A stretch of 64,000 nt of DNA, taken from assembly GCA_020072645.1 (NCBI GenBank), contig JAIQGK010000016.1, forward strand, positions 1-64,000, in the 5' to 3' direction. A model generated the notes under the pieces. The model did no database searches. It had not been told where the DNA came from and was given only the letters and a program-made list of their open reading frames with translations. The DNA comes from Terriglobia bacterium (GTDB taxonomy: Bacteria > Acidobacteriota > Terriglobia > Terriglobales > Acidobacteriaceae). The position numbers were made by a program, and so were the translations under genes. Positions 44,442 to 50,885 of the stretch are shown here, in pieces (positions within the stretch are counted from its first letter, which is position 1; each line of letters opens with the position of its first letter).

Positions 44442-45170
44442 CTAATCCTCCTCCGGCCACAGCCAGGGCGCGGGATTGTGCCTGCGCAGCCAGCGCTCTG
44501 CGGAATGACCTGCGGCGGAAACAGGACGGGTCAGAAGCGCCAGGACAGAGTGCAGAGCAAAAACGAAGAATGCTGCCAGGCGAGTGAGCGGTAGGACCGC
44601 AAGCATGGCGAACGCGGAGAACACATGCAACCGCACAAAAAATGGCATCTGCGTTGCCAGTCCCGGCGCCGGTCTGCCCCGCAAAATGGAAGCTATATAC
44701 GGCGTAAGAACGAGTGCGCCCCACGACGATCCCCAGCGATACAGGACCGCCATGAGCACACCGGAAGCGATTGCAACAAACAACAGGGCAAGAAAGACCG
44801 TGTCTGACAATTCAGTGATAACGGATCGATTGCCGTGGGAAACTTGTCTCCAGGTCACTTTAGCCCACCCGGCCAGCGCCGCCAACCCGGCGCCGAAAGC
44901 GATAGCTTCGAACAGGTAAAGCCGCGCGGGATTGTTGTTCCACGCAAGTACAGAATGCGGAAGCAGCAGAACGGCCGCGTGCACCACGAGCAGCAAAGCC
45001 ACGCCGGCGCGCCAGATATTTGCACCACCAAACAGGCTCCAGCCCTCGGCCATCTCAGTTTTGACAGCGTCCATGCGCTTCCGCTCCAATAGGTAGCGGA
45101 CCGCCAGTCCCACCGCAAGCAGCGAAAGAGCGATATAAGGCCATCCAGCAAAAAGAAAATTCAATCTCAC
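44442..45170 (-). CDS. NarI-like cytochrome b membrane protein
   Basis: A 242-aa protein with five hydrophobic helices, overlapping the diheme cytochrome stop by ATGA. It resembles the gamma subunit of respiratory nitrate reductase (NarI family): GWPYIALSLLAVGLAVRYLL at the start, HAAVLLLPHSVLAW in helix 2 and RLHVFSAFAMLAVLPLTRLA near the end, whose His residues are candidates for b-heme ligands. No NarG, NarH or NarJ gene is present, so nitrate reduction is not indicated. Inference: an accessory quinol-oxidising or heme-b subunit working with the alternative complex III encoded downstream. Confidence 0.82.
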   Translation of the reverse strand: MRLNFLFAGWPYIALSLLAVGLAVRYLLERKRMDAVKTEMAEGWSLFGGANIWRAGVALLLVVHAAVLLLPHSVLAWNNNPARLYLFEAIAFGAGLAALAGWAKVTWRQVSHGNRSVITELSDTVFLALLFVAIASGVLMAVLYRWGSSWGALVLTPYIASILRGRPAPGLATQMPFFVRLHVFSAFAMLAVLPLTRLAAFFVFALHSVLALLTRPVSAAGHSAERWLRRHNPAPWLWPEED

Positions 45171-46018
45171 GGGGCTTTTCCTTTCTGCGTATCGCCCAAC
45201 CCGGCTTGAACGCTATGGTCCGAGCTTCCATCCGCCTTTGCGGAGCGAGAGCGTTCTTCTCTCTTGTCCGTCTCGGATCTCTGCTGCAATGCCACTTGCC
45301 GCAGGAAAACCTTCAGCGAGAAAGATTCTTTCGCTGTCAGGTAATGTGTACCCGGCGTTCCAGCGCTCCACTGAAAACACGGATGGCGGAGGAACTCAGT
45401 GAGCGCGCGGTCCTGATACTTGAAGTATGTTTTACCCAGGTCAGGTCCCAGGCTTCCGCCCCAGACCGCGCCCTGAACGGAGTGACACACCGCGCAGGCC
45501 TGTGCGCCGTATTTCAAACCTTTGCGGCCGGAAAATAAGTCGTGGCCGTTTTCAGCATCTGCCGTGGTGCCAAGTTCTGCGCTGCGCTCATCGGCCGGCT
45601 TGATGTCGGGGCCGCCAATGGCAACGTAATCGAGAATGTCATTGATTTGCTTTTCTGAAAGGTCGGTCCAATCCGGCATGCGCTGCTGTTTGAACTGCGC
45701 GAATAGATCCGTGGCCGTGCGATCTCCCGATTTGATCACCACGGATGAGGCGTGGATGAATTTGACCAGCCAGTCGCGCTTGCGCCGCTCCGTCACGCCC
45801 TTCAGGTCGGGCCCAACCTTGATTCCCTTGCCATAGGTGTGGCACGCAGTGCAACGCTTGTTAAAAGTCGCGGCAGCTTCGGGAGAGAATTTCGACGCGG
45901 TGTTTTCCGGATTATCCTCAGCCCAGGACGCCTGTACTCCGAGTGCTATGAGAAGGGCAAGAACAAGAAACCGACGCAGATTCTCAATAGAACGACAAGC
46001 TACCAATCCCATGATCAC
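45167..46018 (-). CDS. Diheme cytochrome c, first gene of the respiratory operon
   Basis: A 283-aa protein. The start is GTG 46018 or ATG 46012; AAGGAGG sits 4 and 10 bases upstream respectively. Residues about 14-33 are a signal peptide (FLVLALLIALGVQASWA). Two cytochrome c domains follow: CTACH at about 56 with VGPDLKGV, and CAVCH at about 176 with LGPDLGKTY. The C-terminal tail is polar and repetitive. It leads the operon narI-like, actA-F, pentaheme and lies about 75 bases downstream of RNA copy D. Inference: electron carrier between the complex and a downstream oxidase encoded elsewhere. Confidence 0.85.
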   Translation of the reverse strand: MIMGLVACRSIENLRRFLVLALLIALGVQASWAEDNPENTASKFSPEAAATFNKRCTACHTYGKGIKVGPDLKGVTERRKRDWLVKFIHASSVVIKSGDRTATDLFAQFKQQRMPDWTDLSEKQINDILDYVAIGGPDIKPADERSAELGTTADAENGHDLFSGRKGLKYGAQACAVCHSVQGAVWGGSLGPDLGKTYFKYQDRALTEFLRHPCFQWSAGTPGTHYLTAKESFSLKVFLRQVALQQRSETDKREERSRSAKADGSSDHSVQAGLGDTQKGKAP

Positions 46019-46092
46019 TGCGCCTCCTTATTCTCAAGTCTTGCTTGCCGCTTCTCGATCTCTGCAATGCTCGAGGCTGCGTTGTCACTTTC

Positions 46093-46179
46093 AAAAGAAA
46101 AAGGCCTGAAGAGATGAAACTCTTCAGGCCAAATATCCTGCCCGCTCCGGGTTTTCCGGGAGACAAAAATCGGGGCCTG
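46093..46179 (-). promoter_or_regulatory. Repeated attenuator-like RNA leader, copy D (second of tandem pair)
   Basis: Read on the minus strand: 5' CAGGCC (46179-46174), CCGATTTTTGTCT, an internal hairpin CCGG-AAAAC-CCGG, a linker ending GATATTT, then GGCCTGAAGAG (46130-46120) / CTCTTCAGGCC (46113-46103) with a 6-base loop and TTTTTCTTTT. This is a perfect 11-bp terminator. The 5' CAGGCC pairs with GGCCTG of its proximal arm, a 6-bp helix whose sequence differs from copies A and C at both strands, so the pairing is kept by compensatory change. It lies directly before the respiratory operon. Confidence 0.72.
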
Positions 46180-46289
46180 CGCTTTTTATCTAGCCGTTCT
46201 AATCCATCCATCAGGCCAGCTTTTAAAATTCTAAAAAGCGCCTTCAAGGAAGTGGTATCGAACTCGCTGCCGCAACCGCTTTACACCTA

Positions 46290-46375
46290 CAAATGAAAAT
46301 GGCTCAGAGACGAAAACGCCTCTGAGCCAAATCTTTGGTCGACCGATAAATCCTCGGAACGAAAAATCAGGGCTC
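46290..46375 (-). promoter_or_regulatory. Repeated attenuator-like RNA leader, copy C (first of tandem pair)
   Basis: Read on the minus strand: 5' GAGCC (46375-46371), CTGATTTTTCGTT, an internal hairpin CCGA-GGATTTA-TCGG, linker GACCAAAGATTT, then GGCTCAGAG (46328-46320) pairing with CTCTGAGCC (46309-46301); inside, G-T plus CG/CG pairs extend the stem to 12 bp with a TTTT loop. The tail ATTTTCATTT is less T-rich than in the other copies. The element starts about 15 bases after the predicted transcription start of the promoter at 46395-46423, so it would be the very 5' end of the transcript. Confidence 0.7.
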
Positions 46376-46394
46376 CACTAAAACGAACAAAAAG

Positions 46395-46423
46395 TTTATA
46401 TCTAAAAATCCGAGGTATGTCAA
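46395..46423 (-). promoter_or_regulatory. Sigma-70-like promoter of the respiratory operon
   Basis: On the minus strand TTGACA (46423-46418) and TATAAA (46400-46395) are separated by exactly 17 bases. Transcription would begin near 46388 and run into RNA copies C and D before the diheme cytochrome gene. The -35 hexamer is a perfect match and the -10 has one change from consensus. Confidence 0.75.
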
Positions 46424-46490
46424 TTACTCGTTATTTTAAAGCGCGAGAGCACTTCGTACGCCAAGGAATCAATCCCTCGTCACATTTGGA

Positions 46491-46504
46491 ATATAGGCCT
46501 ATAT
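46491..46504. promoter_or_regulatory. 14-bp perfect palindrome between the divergent operons
   Basis: ATATAGG-CCTATAT, flanked by GGA on the left and CC on the right. It lies about 70 bases upstream of the -35 of the respiratory promoter and about 170 bases upstream of the aminotransferase start. It may be a regulator site; no known operator is recognised. Confidence 0.35.
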
Positions 46505-46676
46505 CCGAAAATGATAAGGGATAATGCATGCCTAAAACTATGGAAATCTACTAGGTTTCTTTATCAACTATTAACAAAGCCCAGAATGGAACAACCGGAT
46601 TGTGAAAGATAAGGCCGCAGGGGCAACTTTAGCGCAATTTAAGGTTACAATAAATTTCATTTACGGAGGCCATCAT

Positions 46677-47867
46677 ATGGCGCTTTCCCCCAGCCAGCGC
46701 GCTAAGCGCATTGTCCAGTCGGAAATTCGTGTAATGTCCGTGGAGTGCGAGAGGATTAAAGGCATTAACCTGGCCCAGGGCATCTGTGATACGCCGGTGC
46801 CGGAGGTTGTGCGGGAAGGCGCGTGCAGAGCCATGGAGCGCGGTATCAACAGCTATACCCGGGCCGAAGGGCTGGCGGATCTCCGTCGGGCTGTGGCTGA
46901 AAAGATGCGCCGATTCAACGGATTGGATTGTGATCCGGAGACTGAAGTCATCATCCATTCTGGATCCACGGGCGCATTCTATGCCAGCTGCCTTGCCTTG
47001 TTGAATCCAGGCGATGAAGTCATTCTGTTCGAACCTTTTTATGGCTACCACCTGAACACATTGACCGCTGTAGAAGTGAAGCCGGTCTTTGTCACGCTAC
47101 AGGCCCCGGATTGGAATTTTCGTCCTCAGGACCTTGAGGCGGTAGTCACTCCGCGCACCCGCGCCATCATGATCAACTCGCCGGCAAACCCTTCAGGAAA
47201 GGTCTTTACCCGCCAGGAATTGGAATGGCTGGCTGACTTTGCGCGGCGGCATGATCTATTCGTCTTTACTGACGAAATTTACGAGTATTTTATCTATGAG
47301 GGCAGCCACATCAGCCCGGCTACCCTCCCCGGAATGCGCGAGCGCACCATCACTATCTCCGGCTATTCAAAGACCTTCAGCATCACCGGCTGGCGCATCG
47401 GCTATATCATCTGCGACCGCAAATGGGCCCAGTCCATTGCCTATTTTCATGACCTGATTTACGTGTGCGCCCCAGCGCCGCTCCAGATCGGCGTGGCGGA
47501 AGGAATCGTAAAGCTGCCAGACAGTTTTTACCAGGGAATCACGGAGGAATACCTGCGCAAGCGTGACCTGTTGTGTAACACCTTGAGCGAGATTGGCCTC
47601 ACGCCCTCAGTCCCGGCAGGCGCGTACTATGTGCTTGCCGATGCCAGTATCCTCGCCGGCAAGACGAGCAAGGAAAAGTCCATGACTTTGCTGCGCGAAA
47701 CCGGCGTGGCCACTGTCGCGGGTAGCGCCTTCTACCAGGCTGGAGGCGGTGAGCGACTGATCCGGTTCTGCTTCGCCAAATCTGACGAAGAGTTGCGGGA
47801 AGCATGCCGCAGGCTTCAGATGCTACCGGAAAAACTGGGGAAGGTCGCGATGTCGCATCGCGGGTAA
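46677..47867 (+). CDS. Class I/II PLP-dependent aminotransferase
   Basis: 396 aa from ATG 46677, with GGAGG eight bases upstream; an in-frame ATG at 46602 lacks a ribosome site. Fold type I features are clear: GINLAQGICDTPVPE near the N-terminus, EVIIHSGSTGAFYASCLALL (cofactor phosphate site), MINSPANPSGKVFTRQEL, FTDEIYEYFIYEG (Asp that contacts the pyridine N) and SGYSKTFSITGWRIGY, with the Schiff-base Lys. The C-terminal ERLIRFCFAKSDEEL has the substrate-carboxylate Arg. It resembles kynurenine/aspartate-type aminotransferases. Inference: supplies or removes an amino group for the biosynthetic cluster. It lies 302 bases before the hydroxylase operon and may be separately transcribed. Confidence 0.85.
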   Translation: MALSPSQRAKRIVQSEIRVMSVECERIKGINLAQGICDTPVPEVVREGACRAMERGINSYTRAEGLADLRRAVAEKMRRFNGLDCDPETEVIIHSGSTGAFYASCLALLNPGDEVILFEPFYGYHLNTLTAVEVKPVFVTLQAPDWNFRPQDLEAVVTPRTRAIMINSPANPSGKVFTRQELEWLADFARRHDLFVFTDEIYEYFIYEGSHISPATLPGMRERTITISGYSKTFSITGWRIGYIICDRKWAQSIAYFHDLIYVCAPAPLQIGVAEGIVKLPDSFYQGITEEYLRKRDLLCNTLSEIGLTPSVPAGAYYVLADASILAGKTSKEKSMTLLRETGVATVAGSAFYQAGGGERLIRFCFAKSDEELREACRRLQMLPEKLGKVAMSHRG

Positions 47868-47964
47868 TAAGCTGAAGGTGGTCTTGTCTTGCCAAACACT
47901 ACTTAGGGTTTTAGCTTGTAGATCGCGCTACTAAGGTCCCGTGTATTCCCATTATGAAACATTA

Positions 47965-47979
47965 GTTCCAATTTGGAAC
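47965..47979. promoter_or_regulatory. Perfect inverted repeat, possible operator
   Basis: GTTCCAA-T-TTGGAAC is a perfect 7-bp half-site palindrome, 30 bases upstream of the -35 of the promoter candidate at 48010-48038. The size and position suit a dimeric regulator. No regulator gene is in the visible part of the cluster. Confidence 0.45.
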
Positions 47980-48009
47980 TTGCTTCTAAACTTAGCTCTT
48001 AGACTAATT

Positions 48010-48038
48010 TTGATGTTCTAATTTTTCCCAACTAAAAT
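48010..48038 (+). promoter_or_regulatory. Sigma-70-like promoter of the hydrazine operon
   Basis: TTGATG (48010-48015) and TAAAAT (48033-48038) with a 17-base spacer. Transcription would start near 48045, giving a leader of about 125 bases before the hydroxylase start. Confidence 0.55.
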
Positions 48039-48169
48039 GTCACAGAATATGCATTCAAAATCGTTCCATTAGTATGATGTAATGAATGCTCCTTGCAGCC
48101 AGCCGCAGGGTTTCTTCGCATTGCGATTCATCAATCAAGCAATAAATATCGAGTCAAAAAAGAGAGCTT

Positions 48170-49480
48170 ATGGCGGACCGCGAAATTGTTGACATTTTGG
48201 GAATAGGTATCGGCCCTTCGAATCTCAGCATGGCCGCCCTGCTTTATCCCATCAAAGATGTAACTTGCCGCTTTTTGGAAAAAAGAGTGCGTTTTGAATG
48301 GCATCCTGGCCTCATGTTTCCTGAAGCCAACATCCAGGTTTCTTTTTTAAAGGACCTGGTGACGCTCGCGGACCCTACCAGCGCATTTTCTTTTGTCTCG
48401 TTCCTGCACGCACAAAAAAGACTATATCGCTTTATCACTGCCAATTTTCCCCGGATCAGCAGGCTGGAATATAACCAGTACTTGCAGTGGATTTGCGCCT
48501 CCCTGCCTAATCTCCATTTCGGATGCGATGTAGAAGAAGTTACGCATGATGGCGATTCGTTTGTGGTCTATGGGAGCCAGGGACCGCACTATGCCAGGAA
48601 TCTGGTGCTCGGAACCGGACTAGCTCCGTCTGTCCCGAGCTGCGCCAAGAAGCACCTTGGCCATCCCAGCGTGTTTTTCGCTTTGGAATTCCTCGACCAC
48701 GAAATTGATGCCACTGGTATGCGGGTGGCGATTGTCGGCGGCGGACAGACCGGCGCGGAGATCGTTTCGCGCCTTCTGCTGGAAACGGATAAGTTGCCGA
48801 AGGAAATCCTCTGGGTGTCGCGGCGTCATAATTTTCTGCCGCTCGATGAGTCTCCCTTCGCCAATGAGCTCTTTACGCCGGCGTACAGCGAATATTTCTA
48901 CAAGCTCACTCCGGCGGAGAAAGCAAGATTGCTGCTGGAGCAGAAACTTGCCAGCGACGGCATCGCCACCGACTTGCTGGAGAGGATTTATCGCCGTCTC
49001 TATAACCTTGAATTTCTGCATCACCGTGGACGCATCTGCTCGTTGCGGCCCGGCAGCCGGATTGAGGAGATCGAAAGGGTCGATGGGGAGTGGCTGCTTA
49101 CCGTCACCAGTTCGGTCGGGAACAGGACTGAATCGCTTCCCGCCGACATTATCATCTTGTGCACAGGCTTTGAGTACCGGATGCCGGCTTTTCTTTCTGG
49201 CTTAAAGCACCGCATTCACTGGACCGAGGATGGCTACAATGTAGGCCGTGATTTCTCCGTCGAATGGGATGGCCCCGCGGACCAAAAGATCTACGTGCAG
49301 AATGCAGCCCAGAAGCAGCGGGGCGTGGCCGATCCCAACCTGAGTCTCATAGCATGGCGGAGCGCCACCATCATCAACAGTCTCATGAAGAGAAAAGTTT
49401 ATGATGCGGACCAGACAAGTTCATTGTTCGACTGGGAGCAGGAACAGAAAACCAGGCAGGCAGTTGGAGGGGTGCTGTGA
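48170..49480 (+). CDS. Lysine/ornithine N-hydroxylase (flavin N-monooxygenase)
   Basis: A 436-aa member of the K_oxygenase family (SidA/PvdA/IucD). The FAD site is GIGIGPSNLSMAALL (about 11-25), the NADPH site is RVAIVGGGQTGAEIVSRLL (about 185-203), and ILCTGFEYRMPAFL near residue 325 is the family's ATGY-type segment. These enzymes hydroxylate the side-chain amine of L-Lys or L-Orn with NADPH, FAD and O2. Siderophore loci also use them, but no siderophore transport or assembly genes are present. The gene instead overlaps a cupin (GTGA) and is followed by an FAD oxidase and a MetRS-like protein, the neighbours seen for hydrazine-forming Lys hydroxylases. Lys versus Orn cannot be decided by eye. 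Confidence 0.88.
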   Translation: MADREIVDILGIGIGPSNLSMAALLYPIKDVTCRFLEKRVRFEWHPGLMFPEANIQVSFLKDLVTLADPTSAFSFVSFLHAQKRLYRFITANFPRISRLEYNQYLQWICASLPNLHFGCDVEEVTHDGDSFVVYGSQGPHYARNLVLGTGLAPSVPSCAKKHLGHPSVFFALEFLDHEIDATGMRVAIVGGGQTGAEIVSRLLLETDKLPKEILWVSRRHNFLPLDESPFANELFTPAYSEYFYKLTPAEKARLLLEQKLASDGIATDLLERIYRRLYNLEFLHHRGRICSLRPGSRIEEIERVDGEWLLTVTSSVGNRTESLPADIIILCTGFEYRMPAFLSGLKHRIHWTEDGYNVGRDFSVEWDGPADQKIYVQNAAQKQRGVADPNLSLIAWRSATIINSLMKRKVYDADQTSSLFDWEQEQKTRQAVGGVL

Positions 49481-49821
49481 AGGCGGAGAGCGATCTGTTG
49501 TTGGCTTATATGGAGCCGGAGTGCAGTGAGTCCGGCATGAAGCTGCAGGAATTGGACGTCTCCCGTCATCAGTTTCCCTTCAAATCCTCGAGATTCACCG
49601 TGGAACCGGGCGGCAACTCTCCTCTGGACAAGCACAGCGTGGCTGAAATGTGGATCATCGTGGAAGGAACCGGCGAGCTCCTCTATAACGAAAAATCCCA
49701 CCAGGTAAAAGCGGGCGATGCGGTGTATTTTGAGCCCTTTCAAACCCACCTCATCCGCAACCATTCCTCTCAGGCGCTGAAAGTGCTTTCCTTCTGGTGG
49801 CAGCAGCCATGTTCGACCTAA
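49477..49821 (+). CDS. Stand-alone cupin, proposed half of a split hydrazine synthetase
   Basis: A 114-aa single-domain cupin with GTG start overlapping the hydroxylase stop. Likely metal ligands are H53 and E57 in LDKHSVAEMW and H91 in FQTHLIRN; the usual first His of the 'HxH' pair is Asp51 here. VEGTGEL and AGDAVYFEP are the conserved cupin turns. In Streptomyces hydrazine synthetases (Spb40, Tri28, PyrN type) a cupin and a MetRS-like domain are one polypeptide that joins glycine to N-hydroxylysine and forms the N-N bond, the cupin acting in rearrangement. Here the cupin is separate from the MetRS-like gene two positions on. Function is inferred from this gene set. Confidence 0.8.
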   Translation: MKAESDLLLAYMEPECSESGMKLQELDVSRHQFPFKSSRFTVEPGGNSPLDKHSVAEMWIIVEGTGELLYNEKSHQVKAGDAVYFEPFQTHLIRNHSSQALKVLSFWWQQPCST

Positions 49822-50882
49822 CTATCGTAGGAGGCGGCATAATTGGCGCAACCGCCTTCTATCTGGCCCGCCGCCAGAGGCCGGATTGGCGCATACTTCT
49901 GTTGGACCGATCGCTAGTTGGAAAGGGCGCCAGCGCGTACTCTGCCGGTCTCGATTTTCCTTACGGACGCACCCCGTGGCAGAAGCAGCTATCGGATGCA
50001 AGCGTAAGAATGTATGCGGACTTCAAACAAGATCTTCCGCATCTGGCGCTCAGGTCTCTGCCATTTGTAGGCGTTGTAAAAAAACAAAACCTGGAGCAGG
50101 TGCTTGAACGCTTTACCTGCAAAGCGGTGCACTGCGCGGACAAGACAGAGCGGGACCTGCTGTTCTCTATTTTCCCCGATCTCAAGGTCGGCGATGACCA
50201 GGAAATCCTCGTCGGGGCCCAGGGCGCAGTTGGTTTTGTTGACCAGATTGTCTCCTTGCTGATAAATGAAGCCGCTAATCCTCCCGGCGGACACTGCTGG
50301 GAGGGAGTTGCAGTATCGCAGGTGCGCGCCAAGGACAGCGGCCATGAACTGGATTGCGGAGACGGCCGTCGCATTCAGAGTTGTCGTGTTCTGGTTGCGA
50401 CTGGGCCCTGGGCGTTAAATGGTCCGGAAAGCTCCCAGGCACACGCAGCCGGCGTGAGAATCAAGAAAGTGGCTGCGCTGCATGTGCTTCGTGAGCCAAC
50501 TCCCAATGCGCCGGTGGTGTACTTCTTTGATGAGGATGCCTTCCTGCTGCCGGTGTTGGAAGGTAAAAAGTGGATATTGAGCTTTACCTCACGTGAATGG
50601 GATTGTTCTCCGGACCAGGGCAATTTATTGATCAGGCCGGAGGAGAGGGCCGAAGCATTGTCGATTCTGGCGCGCTATTGTCCCTCATGGGTGGAGGAGT
50701 GTTGCGGCGGCCGCGTATTCTGCGATGCTTACACTCCGGATTGGGCGCCTTTTGTGCGCTCGACAGGAAAGAATATCGTTCTTGCCGGTGCTTGTTCTGG
50801 CGCCGGTTTTCGCATTGCCCCAGCCGTCGCTCAAACGGCGCTTCAGCTTTTTTCCGGCTACATCAATGCCGGCGAGGTTTAA
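49809..50882 (+). CDS. FAD-dependent amino-acid oxidase family protein (DAO fold)
   Basis: 357 aa from ATG 49809 inside the cupin 3' end; GTG 49797 would add four residues. The N-terminus FDLTIVGGGIIGATAFYLAR is the dinucleotide-binding motif, followed by LLLDRSLVGKGASAYSAG, and the C-terminus VLAGACSGAGFRIAPAVAQT is the matching FAD-binding end of D-amino-acid/glycine oxidase-type enzymes. In known hydrazine pathways a FAD-dependent oxidoreductase of this kind oxidises the C-N bond of the N-N-linked lysine-glycine adduct, releasing hydrazinoacetic acid and a lysine-derived semialdehyde. The position between the cupin and MetRS-like genes supports that role here, by inference. Confidence 0.82.
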   Translation: MFDLTIVGGGIIGATAFYLARRQRPDWRILLLDRSLVGKGASAYSAGLDFPYGRTPWQKQLSDASVRMYADFKQDLPHLALRSLPFVGVVKKQNLEQVLERFTCKAVHCADKTERDLLFSIFPDLKVGDDQEILVGAQGAVGFVDQIVSLLINEAANPPGGHCWEGVAVSQVRAKDSGHELDCGDGRRIQSCRVLVATGPWALNGPESSQAHAAGVRIKKVAALHVLREPTPNAPVVYFFDEDAFLLPVLEGKKWILSFTSREWDCSPDQGNLLIRPEERAEALSILARYCPSWVEECCGGRVFCDAYTPDWAPFVRSTGKNIVLAGACSGAGFRIAPAVAQTALQLFSGYINAGEV

Positions 50883-50885
50883 TCC

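Larger units (their letters stand above)
47868..48169. other. Intergenic region with promoter elements for the hydrazine operon
   Basis: This stretch is markedly AT-rich from about 47930 and holds no gene. It contains a perfect inverted repeat and a promoter-like pair, annotated separately, followed by about 130 bases of untranslated leader. No ribosome site stronger than AGAGAG is seen before the ATG at 48170. Confidence 0.6.

Noticed and set aside
44442..45170. Respiratory nitrate reductase gamma subunit
   Set aside because: No NarG, NarH or NarJ is present and the gene is embedded in an alternative complex III operon; only the membrane fold is NarI-like.
46093..46375. Simple bidirectional terminators between the divergent operons
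   Set aside because: They lie downstream of a promoter on the same strand and before, not after, the genes. They also share a conserved 5' part that plain terminators would not need.
48170..49480. Siderophore biosynthesis locus
   Set aside because: The N-hydroxylase alone would allow it, but there is no acyl/formyl transferase for hydroxamate formation next to it, no siderophore synthetase and no iron transporter.
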